Positions 33,329-41,704 of a stretch of DNA of 64,000 nt are shown here, in pieces. The stretch lies in NCBI GenBank assembly GCA_900149785.2, contig FSSI02000025.1, positions 1 to 64,000 on the forward strand, given 5' to 3'. A program made the translations under genes and the position numbers. The notes beneath the pieces are model-generated. The model ran no database searches and had not been told where the DNA came from. It saw nothing but the letters and a program-made list of their open reading frames with translations. Origin of the DNA: Sodalinema lacuna_A. GTDB taxonomy: Bacteria > Cyanobacteriota > Cyanobacteriia > Cyanobacteriales > Geitlerinemataceae. How positions within the stretch are numbered: position 1 is the stretch's first letter; each line of letters opens with the position of its first letter.

Positions 33329-33570
33329 ATCGGGGCGATCTCGAATCTACCTATTACTGGGAAGACGTTGCACTTATGCTAAGAGTTCCCGGATGCTCGC
33401 CCCTAGCCTGTGGTTAGGTTGATGAACTGTCACGGATTTGTCTCCCATCTTAGGCGATCGCGTCGCGGGTCTCTCAGCTAAGAAACGCCGATTTGCCCTT
33501 CATCTGTTACCGCCACTTGGCCGCCGCTTGGCCGCCTCTGTGACCCTCCCTGTTTTAACCTCATCTGATC
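33329..33570. promoter_or_regulatory. Divergent promoter region between sigG-like and kinase genes
   Basis: This 242-nt stretch must hold both divergent promoters, but no confident -10/-35 pair was identified. It ends with an 11-bp tandem repeat, CGCCACTTGGC (33531-33541) then CGCCGCTTGGC (33542-33552), followed by a partial third unit. Confidence 0.4.
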
Positions 33571-35805
33571 ATGAACAGCATTGTGACATTTTACCGAGAC
33601 GCAGAACAGATTGATGTTCTCAATGCCGAGGCGCAGATGCTGTTTGGGTATTCGACGGAAGCGGTACAGGGGCGATCGCTGACTCTATTATTCCCCAACT
33701 GGGGCAAGACGGATGACCCCAACCTCGGACAGCACGCTGATGGTCATCGGTTTTCCTGTCAGGTTGAGGTGCTTCAAGGCGCGGAGATTGGGGTGATTAC
33801 CTGTGCGCCGGCTGTCCCCGAACCCCGACCGGTTCATGATGTGACGCTGTTACAGCGGTTCGTTGAGGACGCTCCTACCGCCATTGCCATGTTCGATCGC
33901 CAAATGACCTATCTACGGGTAACCCGTCGTTGGTTGAGCGAGTTTCATCTGCAACGACAGTCCCTTTTGGGGCGATCGCATTATGAAACCTTCCCCTTAT
34001 TTGAGCAAGATCCCGAGGCGATGCAACGTTGGCAACGTCGTCAACAGTCCTGTTTGGCGGGGAACATTGAAACCGGCGATGATGAACCCGTTTGTCATGC
34101 TGACGGGAGTTTAGATTGGTACCGTTGGGAGATGCGGCCCTGGAAAACCGAGACGGGAGAGATTGGCGGGATTCTCCTGTGGACGGACAACATTACCCAC
34201 ACCAAAACCGTCCGCGATGAACTCTATGAAGCCAAGGAAGCGGCTGAGGCGGCCAATCGCTCCAAAAGCACCTTTTTGGCGAATATGAGCCATGAATTGC
34301 GTACGCCGCTCAATGCCATTATTGGTTACAGCGAAATGCTCAGTGAGGAGGCCCAAGAAGACGGCTATGAGGAGATTGCCTCAGATTTAAGCAAAATTCG
34401 CGGTGCGGGGAAACATCTGCTGTCCCTGATTAACGATATTCTCGATATCTCCAAAATCGAGGCGGGACGCATGGATCTCTATATTGAGGCCTTTGACTTA
34501 AATACCCTAATGCTGGAGATTGAGGCCACCGCCACGCCACTGATTGAGGAGAAAAATAATCGCTTGATTCTCAATGGGGACGCGGAATTGGGCAATATGT
34601 ACGCCGATTTAACCAAAGTGCGGCAAGTGTTGTTTAACCTCATCAGTAACGCCGCTAAGTTTACTGAGGAGGGGGAAATCACCTTCGCGGTGCGACGAGA
34701 ACAGATCGGCGATCGCCCCTGGATTGCGTTTGAGGTCAGGGATACGGGGATTGGCATGACGGATGAACAACTCGATAATGTCTTTACGGCCTTTAGCCAA
34801 GCCGATGCCTCGACGACTCGGAAATATGGCGGAACGGGGCTAGGGTTGGCCATTGCCCGCCATTTCTGTCAGATGATGGGGGGGGATCTTCAGGCCAGCA
34901 GTGAACCGGATGTCGGATCGAGTTTTATTGTGAATCTGCCCGCTGAACCGATTGATATTCTCGATGATCCCGTCGAAGAGGGCAAGAAACGGGAGAACAG
35001 TGGCCGGTCAACTGGGGTCATTTTGGTGATTGATGATGATCCTGATACGTTGGATTTAATCTCTCGGCGCTTGACAAAAGACGGGTTTTATGTAGAGACC
35101 GCCAACAATGGTGAGGAGGGTCTGGCTAAGGCCCGTCAACTTCATCCCGATGCGATTATTCTCGACATTCTCATGGAAGGGATGAGTGGCTGGAATGTTC
35201 TCTCGGAACTCAAGGCTGATCAAACTCTGGTGGATGTTCCGACGATTGTGGCTACGATTCTCGATGACCGTAATATTGGGTTTACTCTGGGGGCCTCAGA
35301 CTATCTGGTGAAACCGGTGGATAACCAGCAACTGACGCGGTTGTTGGAAAAATACCAACGGCGTTCGGGAAACCAATATCCTCCCCGCCGCGATCGCATT
35401 TTGGTGGTCGAAGACGATGATATGACACGGGAGATGATGCGGCGGACGTTAGAGAAATGTGGCTGTAATGTCGTCGAAGCCAACAATGGACGCGCGGCCC
35501 TCGATGCGGTGGCGGCTGAGGTTCCCCAGTTGGTGCTGTTGGATCTGATGATGCCGGAAATGGACGGGTTTGGCTTCTTGGCTAAATTCCGGGAAAATCC
35601 TCAATGGCGAGGAGTTCCCGTGGTGGTGGTGACGGCGATGGAGTTGACGGCCAGCGATCGCCAACGACTTGATGGCTGTGTGGTTCATATCCTCGAAAAA
35701 GGAACCGCCACTCGCGAGGAACTGTTGTATGAGGTGCGGGAGCGCTTGTTGTCTAGTCTCAACATGTCCTCCACAGAATCGTCACGACAATGGGAGAATG
35801 AATGA
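33571..35805 (+). CDS. Soluble hybrid histidine kinase with two receiver domains
   Basis: A 744-residue cytoplasmic kinase. A short PAS-like region (about 1-65) and a PAS domain (about 95-215) precede the HisKA domain, where H241 lies in MSHELRTPLNAIIGYSE. The ATPase domain has NLISNAAKF, DTGIGMTDEQL and GGTGLGLAIARHF. Two receiver domains follow with phospho-acceptors D532 (IILDI) and D658 (LVLLD), both with conserved acidic pockets. Such a layout suggests a His-Asp relay within one protein. Its kinase core is a close relative of that at 36400-38706. A CheY-like gene lies 140 nt downstream and is a plausible partner. Confidence 0.9.
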   Translation: MNSIVTFYRDAEQIDVLNAEAQMLFGYSTEAVQGRSLTLLFPNWGKTDDPNLGQHADGHRFSCQVEVLQGAEIGVITCAPAVPEPRPVHDVTLLQRFVEDAPTAIAMFDRQMTYLRVTRRWLSEFHLQRQSLLGRSHYETFPLFEQDPEAMQRWQRRQQSCLAGNIETGDDEPVCHADGSLDWYRWEMRPWKTETGEIGGILLWTDNITHTKTVRDELYEAKEAAEAANRSKSTFLANMSHELRTPLNAIIGYSEMLSEEAQEDGYEEIASDLSKIRGAGKHLLSLINDILDISKIEAGRMDLYIEAFDLNTLMLEIEATATPLIEEKNNRLILNGDAELGNMYADLTKVRQVLFNLISNAAKFTEEGEITFAVRREQIGDRPWIAFEVRDTGIGMTDEQLDNVFTAFSQADASTTRKYGGTGLGLAIARHFCQMMGGDLQASSEPDVGSSFIVNLPAEPIDILDDPVEEGKKRENSGRSTGVILVIDDDPDTLDLISRRLTKDGFYVETANNGEEGLAKARQLHPDAIILDILMEGMSGWNVLSELKADQTLVDVPTIVATILDDRNIGFTLGASDYLVKPVDNQQLTRLLEKYQRRSGNQYPPRRDRILVVEDDDMTREMMRRTLEKCGCNVVEANNGRAALDAVAAEVPQLVLLDLMMPEMDGFGFLAKFRENPQWRGVPVVVVTAMELTASDRQRLDGCVVHILEKGTATREELLYEVRERLLSSLNMSSTESSRQWENE

Positions 35806-35835
35806 GCTGTATTGAGAGAATCACCACCGTACACC

Positions 35836-35875
35836 TGAAATCCGTCTAATGAAATCCGTCTAATGAAATCGGTCC
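35836..35875. repeat. 14-bp tandem repeat in the spacer
   Basis: TGAAATCCGTCTAA occurs twice without a gap (35836-35849, 35850-35863) and a third, partly changed unit follows (35864-35875). Confidence 0.9.
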
Positions 35876-35945
35876 AGGCTGTGGGTCGTTCTTGACTCAA
35901 GGAATGAGATCGCCGCTGGAGACTTGCCGATGATGGTTAAAATCT

Positions 35946-36320
35946 ATGGCTAAAATTTTACTGGTTGAAGATAACGAAATGAATCGGGATATGCTGTCGC
36001 GGCGTCTCAGACGTAAGGGCCATGAGGTGGTTGTGGCCACCGATGGCGCGGAGGGGGTTGATCTGTCTGTCCGTGAAACCCCTGATCTGATTTTGATGGA
36101 TATGGGGTTACCGGTGATGGATGGTTGGGAGGCGACTCGGACGATCAAAGCGGCGGCGAAAACCCAGCAGATCCCGATTATTGCCTTGACGGCTCATGCG
36201 ATCGCCGGCGATCGTGAAAAATGTCTCGCGGCTGGCTGTGATGACTATGATACGAAACCGGTGGAGTTTCCCCGTTTACTGGCAAAAATCGAAAGCCTGT
36301 TGTCGTCTCCGTCATCTTAA
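35946..36320 (+). CDS. Single-domain response regulator (CheY/DivK-like)
   Basis: A 124-residue receiver protein with no output domain. The acidic pocket is E9-D10, the phospho-acceptor D52 (LILMDMGLP) and the lysine in DTKPVEF near residue 107. The ALTAHAIAGDREKCLAAGCD segment resembles DivK-type regulators. It probably acts as a phosphate shuttle between the hybrid kinases on either side (33571-35805 and 36400-38706), as the three genes are collinear with short spacers. This partnership is inferred from position. Confidence 0.9.
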   Translation: MAKILLVEDNEMNRDMLSRRLRRKGHEVVVATDGAEGVDLSVRETPDLILMDMGLPVMDGWEATRTIKAAAKTQQIPIIALTAHAIAGDREKCLAAGCDDYDTKPVEFPRLLAKIESLLSSPSS

Positions 36321-36334
36321 GTCGATTGCTCCGT

Positions 36335-36370
36335 TGTGTAAGCCGCTGTGTAAGCCGCTGTGTAAGCCGC
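36335..36370. repeat. 12-bp tandem repeat before the second kinase gene
   Basis: TGTGTAAGCCGC occurs three times exactly (36335-36346, 36347-36358, 36359-36370), 30 nt before the kinase start at 36400. Confidence 0.95.
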
Positions 36371-36399
36371 TGTTATTCTGCCAAGGTTTGTTTTTTACC

Positions 36400-38706
36400 A
36401 TGATTGATGATGCCAATTCTCAACGCCTGACGCGGCTGACTCAACTGGGGATTGTTGCTGGTTTTGGGTTTGTGGCGATCGCCTGGTTTTTGGATCTCTG
36501 GGCCAATCCCAGTTCCCAGGGACTCTCGCTGTTGCAACGCCATTTTCAGAACCCCGTCTTGTGGCTGGTTGATACGATACCGCTCCTGAGTGGACTGGTG
36601 GCCCGTCGCTTTGGCCAACAAATTGCTCGCCGAGATTTAGAACAACAGCAACAACGCCAAACCTTGAAAAACCAAAGTCGGGCCTTGGTGGATTTGGCTC
36701 GTAATCAACAGTTTGAAACCGGTAGCATTTCGGCCACTCTGAAAGGGATTGCTCAGACGGCGGCCCAAATTCTCAATGTGGCTCGGGTGAGTTTGTGGCA
36801 GTTCGATGGCGATCGCCTGGTGTGTTTGGAGGTCTATTGTCGTCAAACGGACAGTCATCGTAAAGGAACGAGTTTGGCGATTCGTGAGATTCCCAATTAT
36901 ACCCGCGCCCTGGAGAGCGATCGCTGTCTCGCCATCTCGGATGTTAACGCAGACCCCCGTAGTCAAGCCCTGGCGGCTGCTTATTTCACCCCTAACCAAG
37001 TTGTAGCCGTTCTCTGCGCTCCCGTGCGTTTAGGGCGCAAAATGGTGGGGGTGGTGTGTTGTGAACAGGCCCATAGTCCTCGACGGTGGACGGTGGAGGA
37101 ACGGACGTTTGTGGCTTCGATTGGGGACTTTGTGGCCTTGGCTCTGCAAACGGGCGATCGCACCTCCGCTGAAGTGGCTCGCTGGGAAAGTGAAGAACGG
37201 TTCCGCTGGCTCTCGGAGGCTACCTTTGAGGGTATTATCATTCATGCTGATGATGCCATTCTCGATACGAACCAGGCTCTGGGAACCCTATTTGGCTATT
37301 CGGATACAGAACTGCTGGCGATGAACCCGCTGCAACTGTTCGCCCCTGACTGTCGGGCCGCGGCCCGAGAGCCGCTGCGATCGGGGTCGGAGAAAACCTC
37401 GGAATTGACGGGACTGCGGCGAGATGGCAGTCTCTTTTCGGTAGAGATTCAAGGACGCTCTCTTCCCTATTACGGTAATAAAGTGCGGGTGACGGCGGTG
37501 CGGGATATCAGTGAACGCAAAGCCGCTGAAGTGGCTCTACGGCAGAGTGAAGCTCGTTATCGAGCTATTTCTGAACTGGCGTCGGACTATATCTATGCTG
37601 CTGAAGTTAGTACCGAGGGGGTTCTGATGGTGCAATGGGCCACCCAGGCCTTTGAGGAGATTACGGGGTACAGCATCAAAGACATCCAAGAGCTGGGAGG
37701 ATGGTCTGAGATCATTTACCCCGAGGATCGACCCCAAGCCCGTCGGGTTCCGAGCAATAATAGTCAGGATTGGGATGGAATGCGGGAATATCGTATTGTG
37801 GCTCGCAGCGGCGAGATTCGTTGGTTGCGCGATTATGCTCGTCCTGATGGTGATGAACTGGGGAATGGTTCGCTGGGAGAGACTCCGTTACGCTTACTCG
37901 GTGCGGTGAAGGATATTACTCTGGCGAAACAGGCTGAGGAAGAACTGTATCGAGCGAAAGAGGCGGCGGAAGCGGCGAACCGCTCCAAAAGTGCTTTTTT
38001 GGCCAATATGAGCCATGAATTGCGGACTCCCCTTAATGCCATTATTGGCTATAGCGAAATTTTGCAGGAGGAAGCTGCTGAGGAGGGGAATGAGGAGGCC
38101 GTCGAAGATGTGCAGAAGATTCGCACGGCGGGAAATTATCTGTTGGCGTTGATTAACGATATCCTCGATATCTCGAAGATTGAAGCGGGGAAAATGGAGC
38201 TTTATCTCGAATCCTTTGATGTCGGGATGTTACTTGAGGAAGTTTGTGTGACGGTGGAGCCGTTGGTGGCGAAGAATCAGAATACCCTGACGATTGAGGG
38301 GGATGCTGAGTTGGGACAAATGCAGGCGGATTTGACGAAGGTGCGACAGGTTCTCTTGAATTTGCTCAGTAATGCGGCCAAGTTCACTGAGGCGGGACAG
38401 ATTACCCTGGAGGTGACACGACAGGCGCAGACGATTCGCTTTCGGGTGGTGGATACGGGAATTGGGATGAGTGAGGAGCAAGTTCGTCAGTTGTTTGAAC
38501 CCTTTACTCAGGGGGATGTCTCGACGACGCGCCAATATGGCGGGACGGGATTGGGGTTAACGATTAGTCGCCGCTACTGCCAGATGATGGGTGGGGAGAT
38601 TACAGTAGAGAGTGAATTGAATCATGGTTCGACCTTTTTGGTTGAGTTACCCTTGATGGTTAATCGCTTGGCGATCGCCCTGAAGTCTTCGGACTCCTCC
38701 GATTGA
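36400..38706 (+). CDS. Membrane-associated GAF/PAS histidine kinase
   Basis: A 768-residue kinase. Two hydrophobic segments (about 14-34 and 50-70) suggest membrane attachment, then a coiled region and a GAF domain (about 100-260: GTSLAIREIPNYTRALE, VVAVLCAPVRLGRKMVGVVC) of the phytochrome-like sensor type without an evident chromophore Cys call. Two PAS domains (about 275-385 and 395-520) precede HisKA with H539 in MSHELRTPLNAI and an ATPase domain ending GGTGLGLTISRRYC. No receiver domain is attached. The start is ATG 36400, since the open frame before it consists of receiver-gene overlap and 12-bp repeats. Its partner is probably the upstream CheY-like protein. Confidence 0.9.
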   Translation: MIDDANSQRLTRLTQLGIVAGFGFVAIAWFLDLWANPSSQGLSLLQRHFQNPVLWLVDTIPLLSGLVARRFGQQIARRDLEQQQQRQTLKNQSRALVDLARNQQFETGSISATLKGIAQTAAQILNVARVSLWQFDGDRLVCLEVYCRQTDSHRKGTSLAIREIPNYTRALESDRCLAISDVNADPRSQALAAAYFTPNQVVAVLCAPVRLGRKMVGVVCCEQAHSPRRWTVEERTFVASIGDFVALALQTGDRTSAEVARWESEERFRWLSEATFEGIIIHADDAILDTNQALGTLFGYSDTELLAMNPLQLFAPDCRAAAREPLRSGSEKTSELTGLRRDGSLFSVEIQGRSLPYYGNKVRVTAVRDISERKAAEVALRQSEARYRAISELASDYIYAAEVSTEGVLMVQWATQAFEEITGYSIKDIQELGGWSEIIYPEDRPQARRVPSNNSQDWDGMREYRIVARSGEIRWLRDYARPDGDELGNGSLGETPLRLLGAVKDITLAKQAEEELYRAKEAAEAANRSKSAFLANMSHELRTPLNAIIGYSEILQEEAAEEGNEEAVEDVQKIRTAGNYLLALINDILDISKIEAGKMELYLESFDVGMLLEEVCVTVEPLVAKNQNTLTIEGDAELGQMQADLTKVRQVLLNLLSNAAKFTEAGQITLEVTRQAQTIRFRVVDTGIGMSEEQVRQLFEPFTQGDVSTTRQYGGTGLGLTISRRYCQMMGGEITVESELNHGSTFLVELPLMVNRLAIALKSSDSSD

Positions 38707-38767
38707 GGCTGGCGGCATCGGCTAAACTGGGATAACGGTTCGCGATGGGCGATCGCCTCACGTTTCC

Positions 38768-38868
38768 GAGTGTTAACTGAGTGTTAACTGGGGGCTGACT
38801 GGGAGGTTGTCTGGAGTCTTGGTTCAATTCTGGGTTCAATTCTGAGCTCAATTTTTGGCTCGATTTTT
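38768..38868. repeat. Two kinds of short tandem repeat in one spacer
   Basis: GAGTGTTAACT occurs twice (38768-38778, 38779-38789). Further on, four 12-bp units GGTTCAATTCTG, GGTTCAATTCTG, AGCTCAATTTTT and GGCTCGATTTTT follow each other at 38821-38868. Confidence 0.9.
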
Positions 38869-38890
38869 TGCTGACTAGAGGAGTTCGTTC

Positions 38891-39961
38891 ATGACATCGC
38901 CGGAAACTGCTAGAGTCTTAGTTGTTGATGATAATGAGGCTAACCGAGATTTACTTAGACGACGGTTAAAACGCCAAGGTTATGAGGCGATGGTGGCAGA
39001 AGATGGCTTTCGCGCTCTGGAGTTGATGGCGGAACATCCGTTTGATTTGGTGTTACTCGATATCATGATGCCGGGGATGAATGGCTATCAAGTCCTCGAA
39101 AAAATTAAAGCAGATCCGGAACTGCGAGATATTCCGGTCTTAGTAATTTCAGCCCTTGACGACATTGAAAGTGTTGTAAAATGTATTGAATTAGGGGCAG
39201 AGGACTATTTACCCAAACCCTTTAATCCGATTTTGCTAAAAGCGAGATTGGGGGCGTGCCTGGAAAAAAAGCGCCTAAGAGACCAAGAAAAGGCGTACCT
39301 CGAAAAACTCACGATTGAGCAAACAAAATCAGAAAAGCTATTACTGAGTATTTTGCCGAAGCCGATCGCAGAACGACTCAAGCAAAATCCCAGAACCATC
39401 GCCGATAGTTTTGATGATGTTAGTGTGTTGTTTGCTGATATTGTTGGGTTTACGAAGTTATGGTCGCGGATTTCTCCGACGGAGTTAGTGGAATTACTCA
39501 ATGAGATTTTTTCGGGGTTTGATAAGTTGGCGGAGAAAAATGGCTTAGAAAAAATAAAAACCATTGGTGATGCCTATATGGTGGTGGGAGGCTTGCCGAT
39601 TCCTCGGCCGGATCATGCCGAGGCGATCGCCCAGATGGCGTTAGATATGCAAACCCGTATGGCCCAGTTTAATCGCGGGGATCATGAACCCTTTAGTATT
39701 CGCATTGGCATTAACACGGGTCCGGTGGTGGCGGGAGTGATTGGCACGAATAAGTTTATTTATGATCTTTGGGGCGATACGGTCAATACTGCCAGCCGTA
39801 TGGAGTCTCATGGTATTGCCAATACGATTCAAGTCACTGAAGCCACCTATGAACGTTTAAAAGATTGCTTTAATTTTGAACGTCGAGGGGTGATTGATGT
39901 CAAAGGAAAAGGTAGAATGACAACGTATTTACTCCTCGATCGCCGCAGTCAATGCCCATAA
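38891..39961 (+). CDS. Response regulator with class III adenylate cyclase domain
   Basis: A 356-residue protein. The receiver domain (about 1-125) has the acidic pair near residues 14-15 and phospho-acceptor D57 (LVLLDIMMPG). A coiled linker leads to a class III cyclase domain (about 170-350). The two metal-binding aspartates are D183 in FADIVGFT and D227 in IGDAYM. Substrate-selecting Lys (K223, in KTIGD) and D292 (YDLWGDTVNTASRM) favour ATP, so cAMP is the likely product. Such proteins turn two-component signals into cAMP. It stands downstream of two kinases and its stop TAA is directly followed by the next ATG. Confidence 0.92.
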   Translation: MTSPETARVLVVDDNEANRDLLRRRLKRQGYEAMVAEDGFRALELMAEHPFDLVLLDIMMPGMNGYQVLEKIKADPELRDIPVLVISALDDIESVVKCIELGAEDYLPKPFNPILLKARLGACLEKKRLRDQEKAYLEKLTIEQTKSEKLLLSILPKPIAERLKQNPRTIADSFDDVSVLFADIVGFTKLWSRISPTELVELLNEIFSGFDKLAEKNGLEKIKTIGDAYMVVGGLPIPRPDHAEAIAQMALDMQTRMAQFNRGDHEPFSIRIGINTGPVVAGVIGTNKFIYDLWGDTVNTASRMESHGIANTIQVTEATYERLKDCFNFERRGVIDVKGKGRMTTYLLLDRRSQCP

Positions 39962-41683
39962 ATGCCCATGAATGATGCTGTTGTTTCCTGTTACGGGCCG
40001 GGCCATCGGGTCTTAGGCAAATTATCCCCTTGGTTCGTCGGACTCGTTAGCCTGACTCTAGCCAGTCCAGCGATGGGCCAAGCCAGTCAAAACTGGGTGA
40101 CTCCCTGTTTAGAAACTTTGCAGCAGCAGACGACGCTCTCAGTCCCTCCTGGGGAACTCAGTCGTCCGGTGACTCGCGGCGAGTTGGCGGAGATGCTGAC
40201 CCCGATTCGTGTTGGACAAACGCCTTCTGAAGAAGGTCTCCCCTACTTAAACGAGGGGAATGGGATAGAAGTCGAGACGGTGAACCCAGGTCAATATGTC
40301 TCTCGGGGACAACTCTGGCAGATGTTAACGGAGGAGTTGGGCTATCAGGCGGCTGGGCCGGCTCAGGAGACCTTGAACCAGTATTATCGAGATGGGATTT
40401 TAGTACGGGATGATGGGGCGTTAGAGGCGATCGCAGCGGCGGCGGAACGAGGGTTAGTGGTCAATCCCTCGGGGTCTGATTGGCTGTATCCTCATCGGTT
40501 AGCGACGCGGGCCGATGTGGCGGCGAGTCTTTGTCAAGTGTTGGCGTTGGACCAGCCTGAATTTATGGGGTTAATTCCCTCGCAGTTTGTGGCCCCGATT
40601 GAGGTTCCCGAGTTGCGGGGGGTTTGGCTGACGAATGTGGACAGTGAAGTCTTGTTTTCCTCTCAGAATCTACGGGAGGGGTTTGAACGTTTGCATCGTC
40701 TTAATTTTAATACGGTGTATCCGGTGGTTTGGAATTGGGGCTATACCCTCTATCCCAGTCAAGTGGCGGAACCGGTGATTGGTCGCGCTGTAGACCCGGA
40801 ACCGGGGTTGCAGGAGCGTGATATGTTGGCCGAGGCCGTCGAGTATGGTCAGGAGTTGGGGTTACGGGTGATTCCCTGGTTTGAGTTTGGGTTTCAAACT
40901 CCCTCCTATTCAGAACTGGCGCGACGGAATCCAGAGTGGTTGACGCAACGGGCCGACGGAACTCAGACGATTATGGAAGGGGAACATGAGCGGGTTTGGT
41001 TGAATCCGTTTCGCCCGGAGGTTCAGGAGTTTATTCTCGATTTGGTGTTAGAAGTCGTCGAGAATTACGATGTGGACGGAATTCAATTTGACGACCATTT
41101 AGGGTTGCCGGTGGAGTTTGGTTATGATGCCTATACGGTGGAGTTGTATCGCCGTGAGCATGATGGAAATGACCCACCAGAGGACTTCAATGACCCGGAC
41201 TGGGTGCGTTGGCGGGCAGACAAAATTACCGAGTTTGTGGGGCGAACCTTTGAGGCGGTGAAGGCGGTGAAGCCGGATGTGGTGATTTCGGTATCTCCGA
41301 ATCCGCAGCATTTTGCCTATGCACGCTATTTACAGGATTGGCAACGTTGGCAGGAGTTAGGGTATATCGAGGAGTTGGTGTTGCAGGTGTATCGCAGTGA
41401 TATTGAGGTGTTTATTGGTGAGTTGAACCGCCCGGAGGTGGAGGCGGCCCGGCGTCATATTCCGGTGGGGATCGCGGTTTTGGCGGGGTTACGCAATCGT
41501 CCGACGGAAATGCCGTTAATTGAGGAGAAGGTGCGGACGATTCGTAATCAGGGGTTTGCGGGGATGTCGTTTTTCTTCTATCAGAGTCTCTGGGATTGGT
41601 CGGAGGAGTCTCCGGTGCAGCGTGAGGCGGGGTTGGCGGAGTTATTCCGGGAGGCGATCGTGGCTCCGGATGTGATTGATTAG
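39962..41683 (+). CDS. Secreted SLH-like plus GHL10 glycoside hydrolase-like protein
   Basis: A 573-residue protein with an N-terminal hydrophobic segment (about 20-40, PWFVGLVSLTLASPAMGQA) that looks like a signal peptide. The region 55-205 resembles one or more S-layer homology (SLH) repeats (PVTRGELAEML, YVSRGQLWQMLTEEL, LATRADVAASLCQ), which bind cell-wall polymers. The catalytic-like TIM barrel (about 215-560) has RGVWLTNVDSEVLFS, YDVDGIQFDDHLGLP and VVISVSPNPQHFAYARYL, typical of GHL10. The aspartates in QFDDH are candidate acids. The start ATG follows directly on the cyclase stop, so the two are coupled. MNDAV at 39968 is an alternative start. Confidence 0.85.
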   Translation: MPMNDAVVSCYGPGHRVLGKLSPWFVGLVSLTLASPAMGQASQNWVTPCLETLQQQTTLSVPPGELSRPVTRGELAEMLTPIRVGQTPSEEGLPYLNEGNGIEVETVNPGQYVSRGQLWQMLTEELGYQAAGPAQETLNQYYRDGILVRDDGALEAIAAAAERGLVVNPSGSDWLYPHRLATRADVAASLCQVLALDQPEFMGLIPSQFVAPIEVPELRGVWLTNVDSEVLFSSQNLREGFERLHRLNFNTVYPVVWNWGYTLYPSQVAEPVIGRAVDPEPGLQERDMLAEAVEYGQELGLRVIPWFEFGFQTPSYSELARRNPEWLTQRADGTQTIMEGEHERVWLNPFRPEVQEFILDLVLEVVENYDVDGIQFDDHLGLPVEFGYDAYTVELYRREHDGNDPPEDFNDPDWVRWRADKITEFVGRTFEAVKAVKPDVVISVSPNPQHFAYARYLQDWQRWQELGYIEELVLQVYRSDIEVFIGELNRPEVEAARRHIPVGIAVLAGLRNRPTEMPLIEEKVRTIRNQGFAGMSFFFYQSLWDWSEESPVQREAGLAELFREAIVAPDVID

Positions 41684-41704
41684 TTGTGGGGGCGAAAAAT
41701 TATA

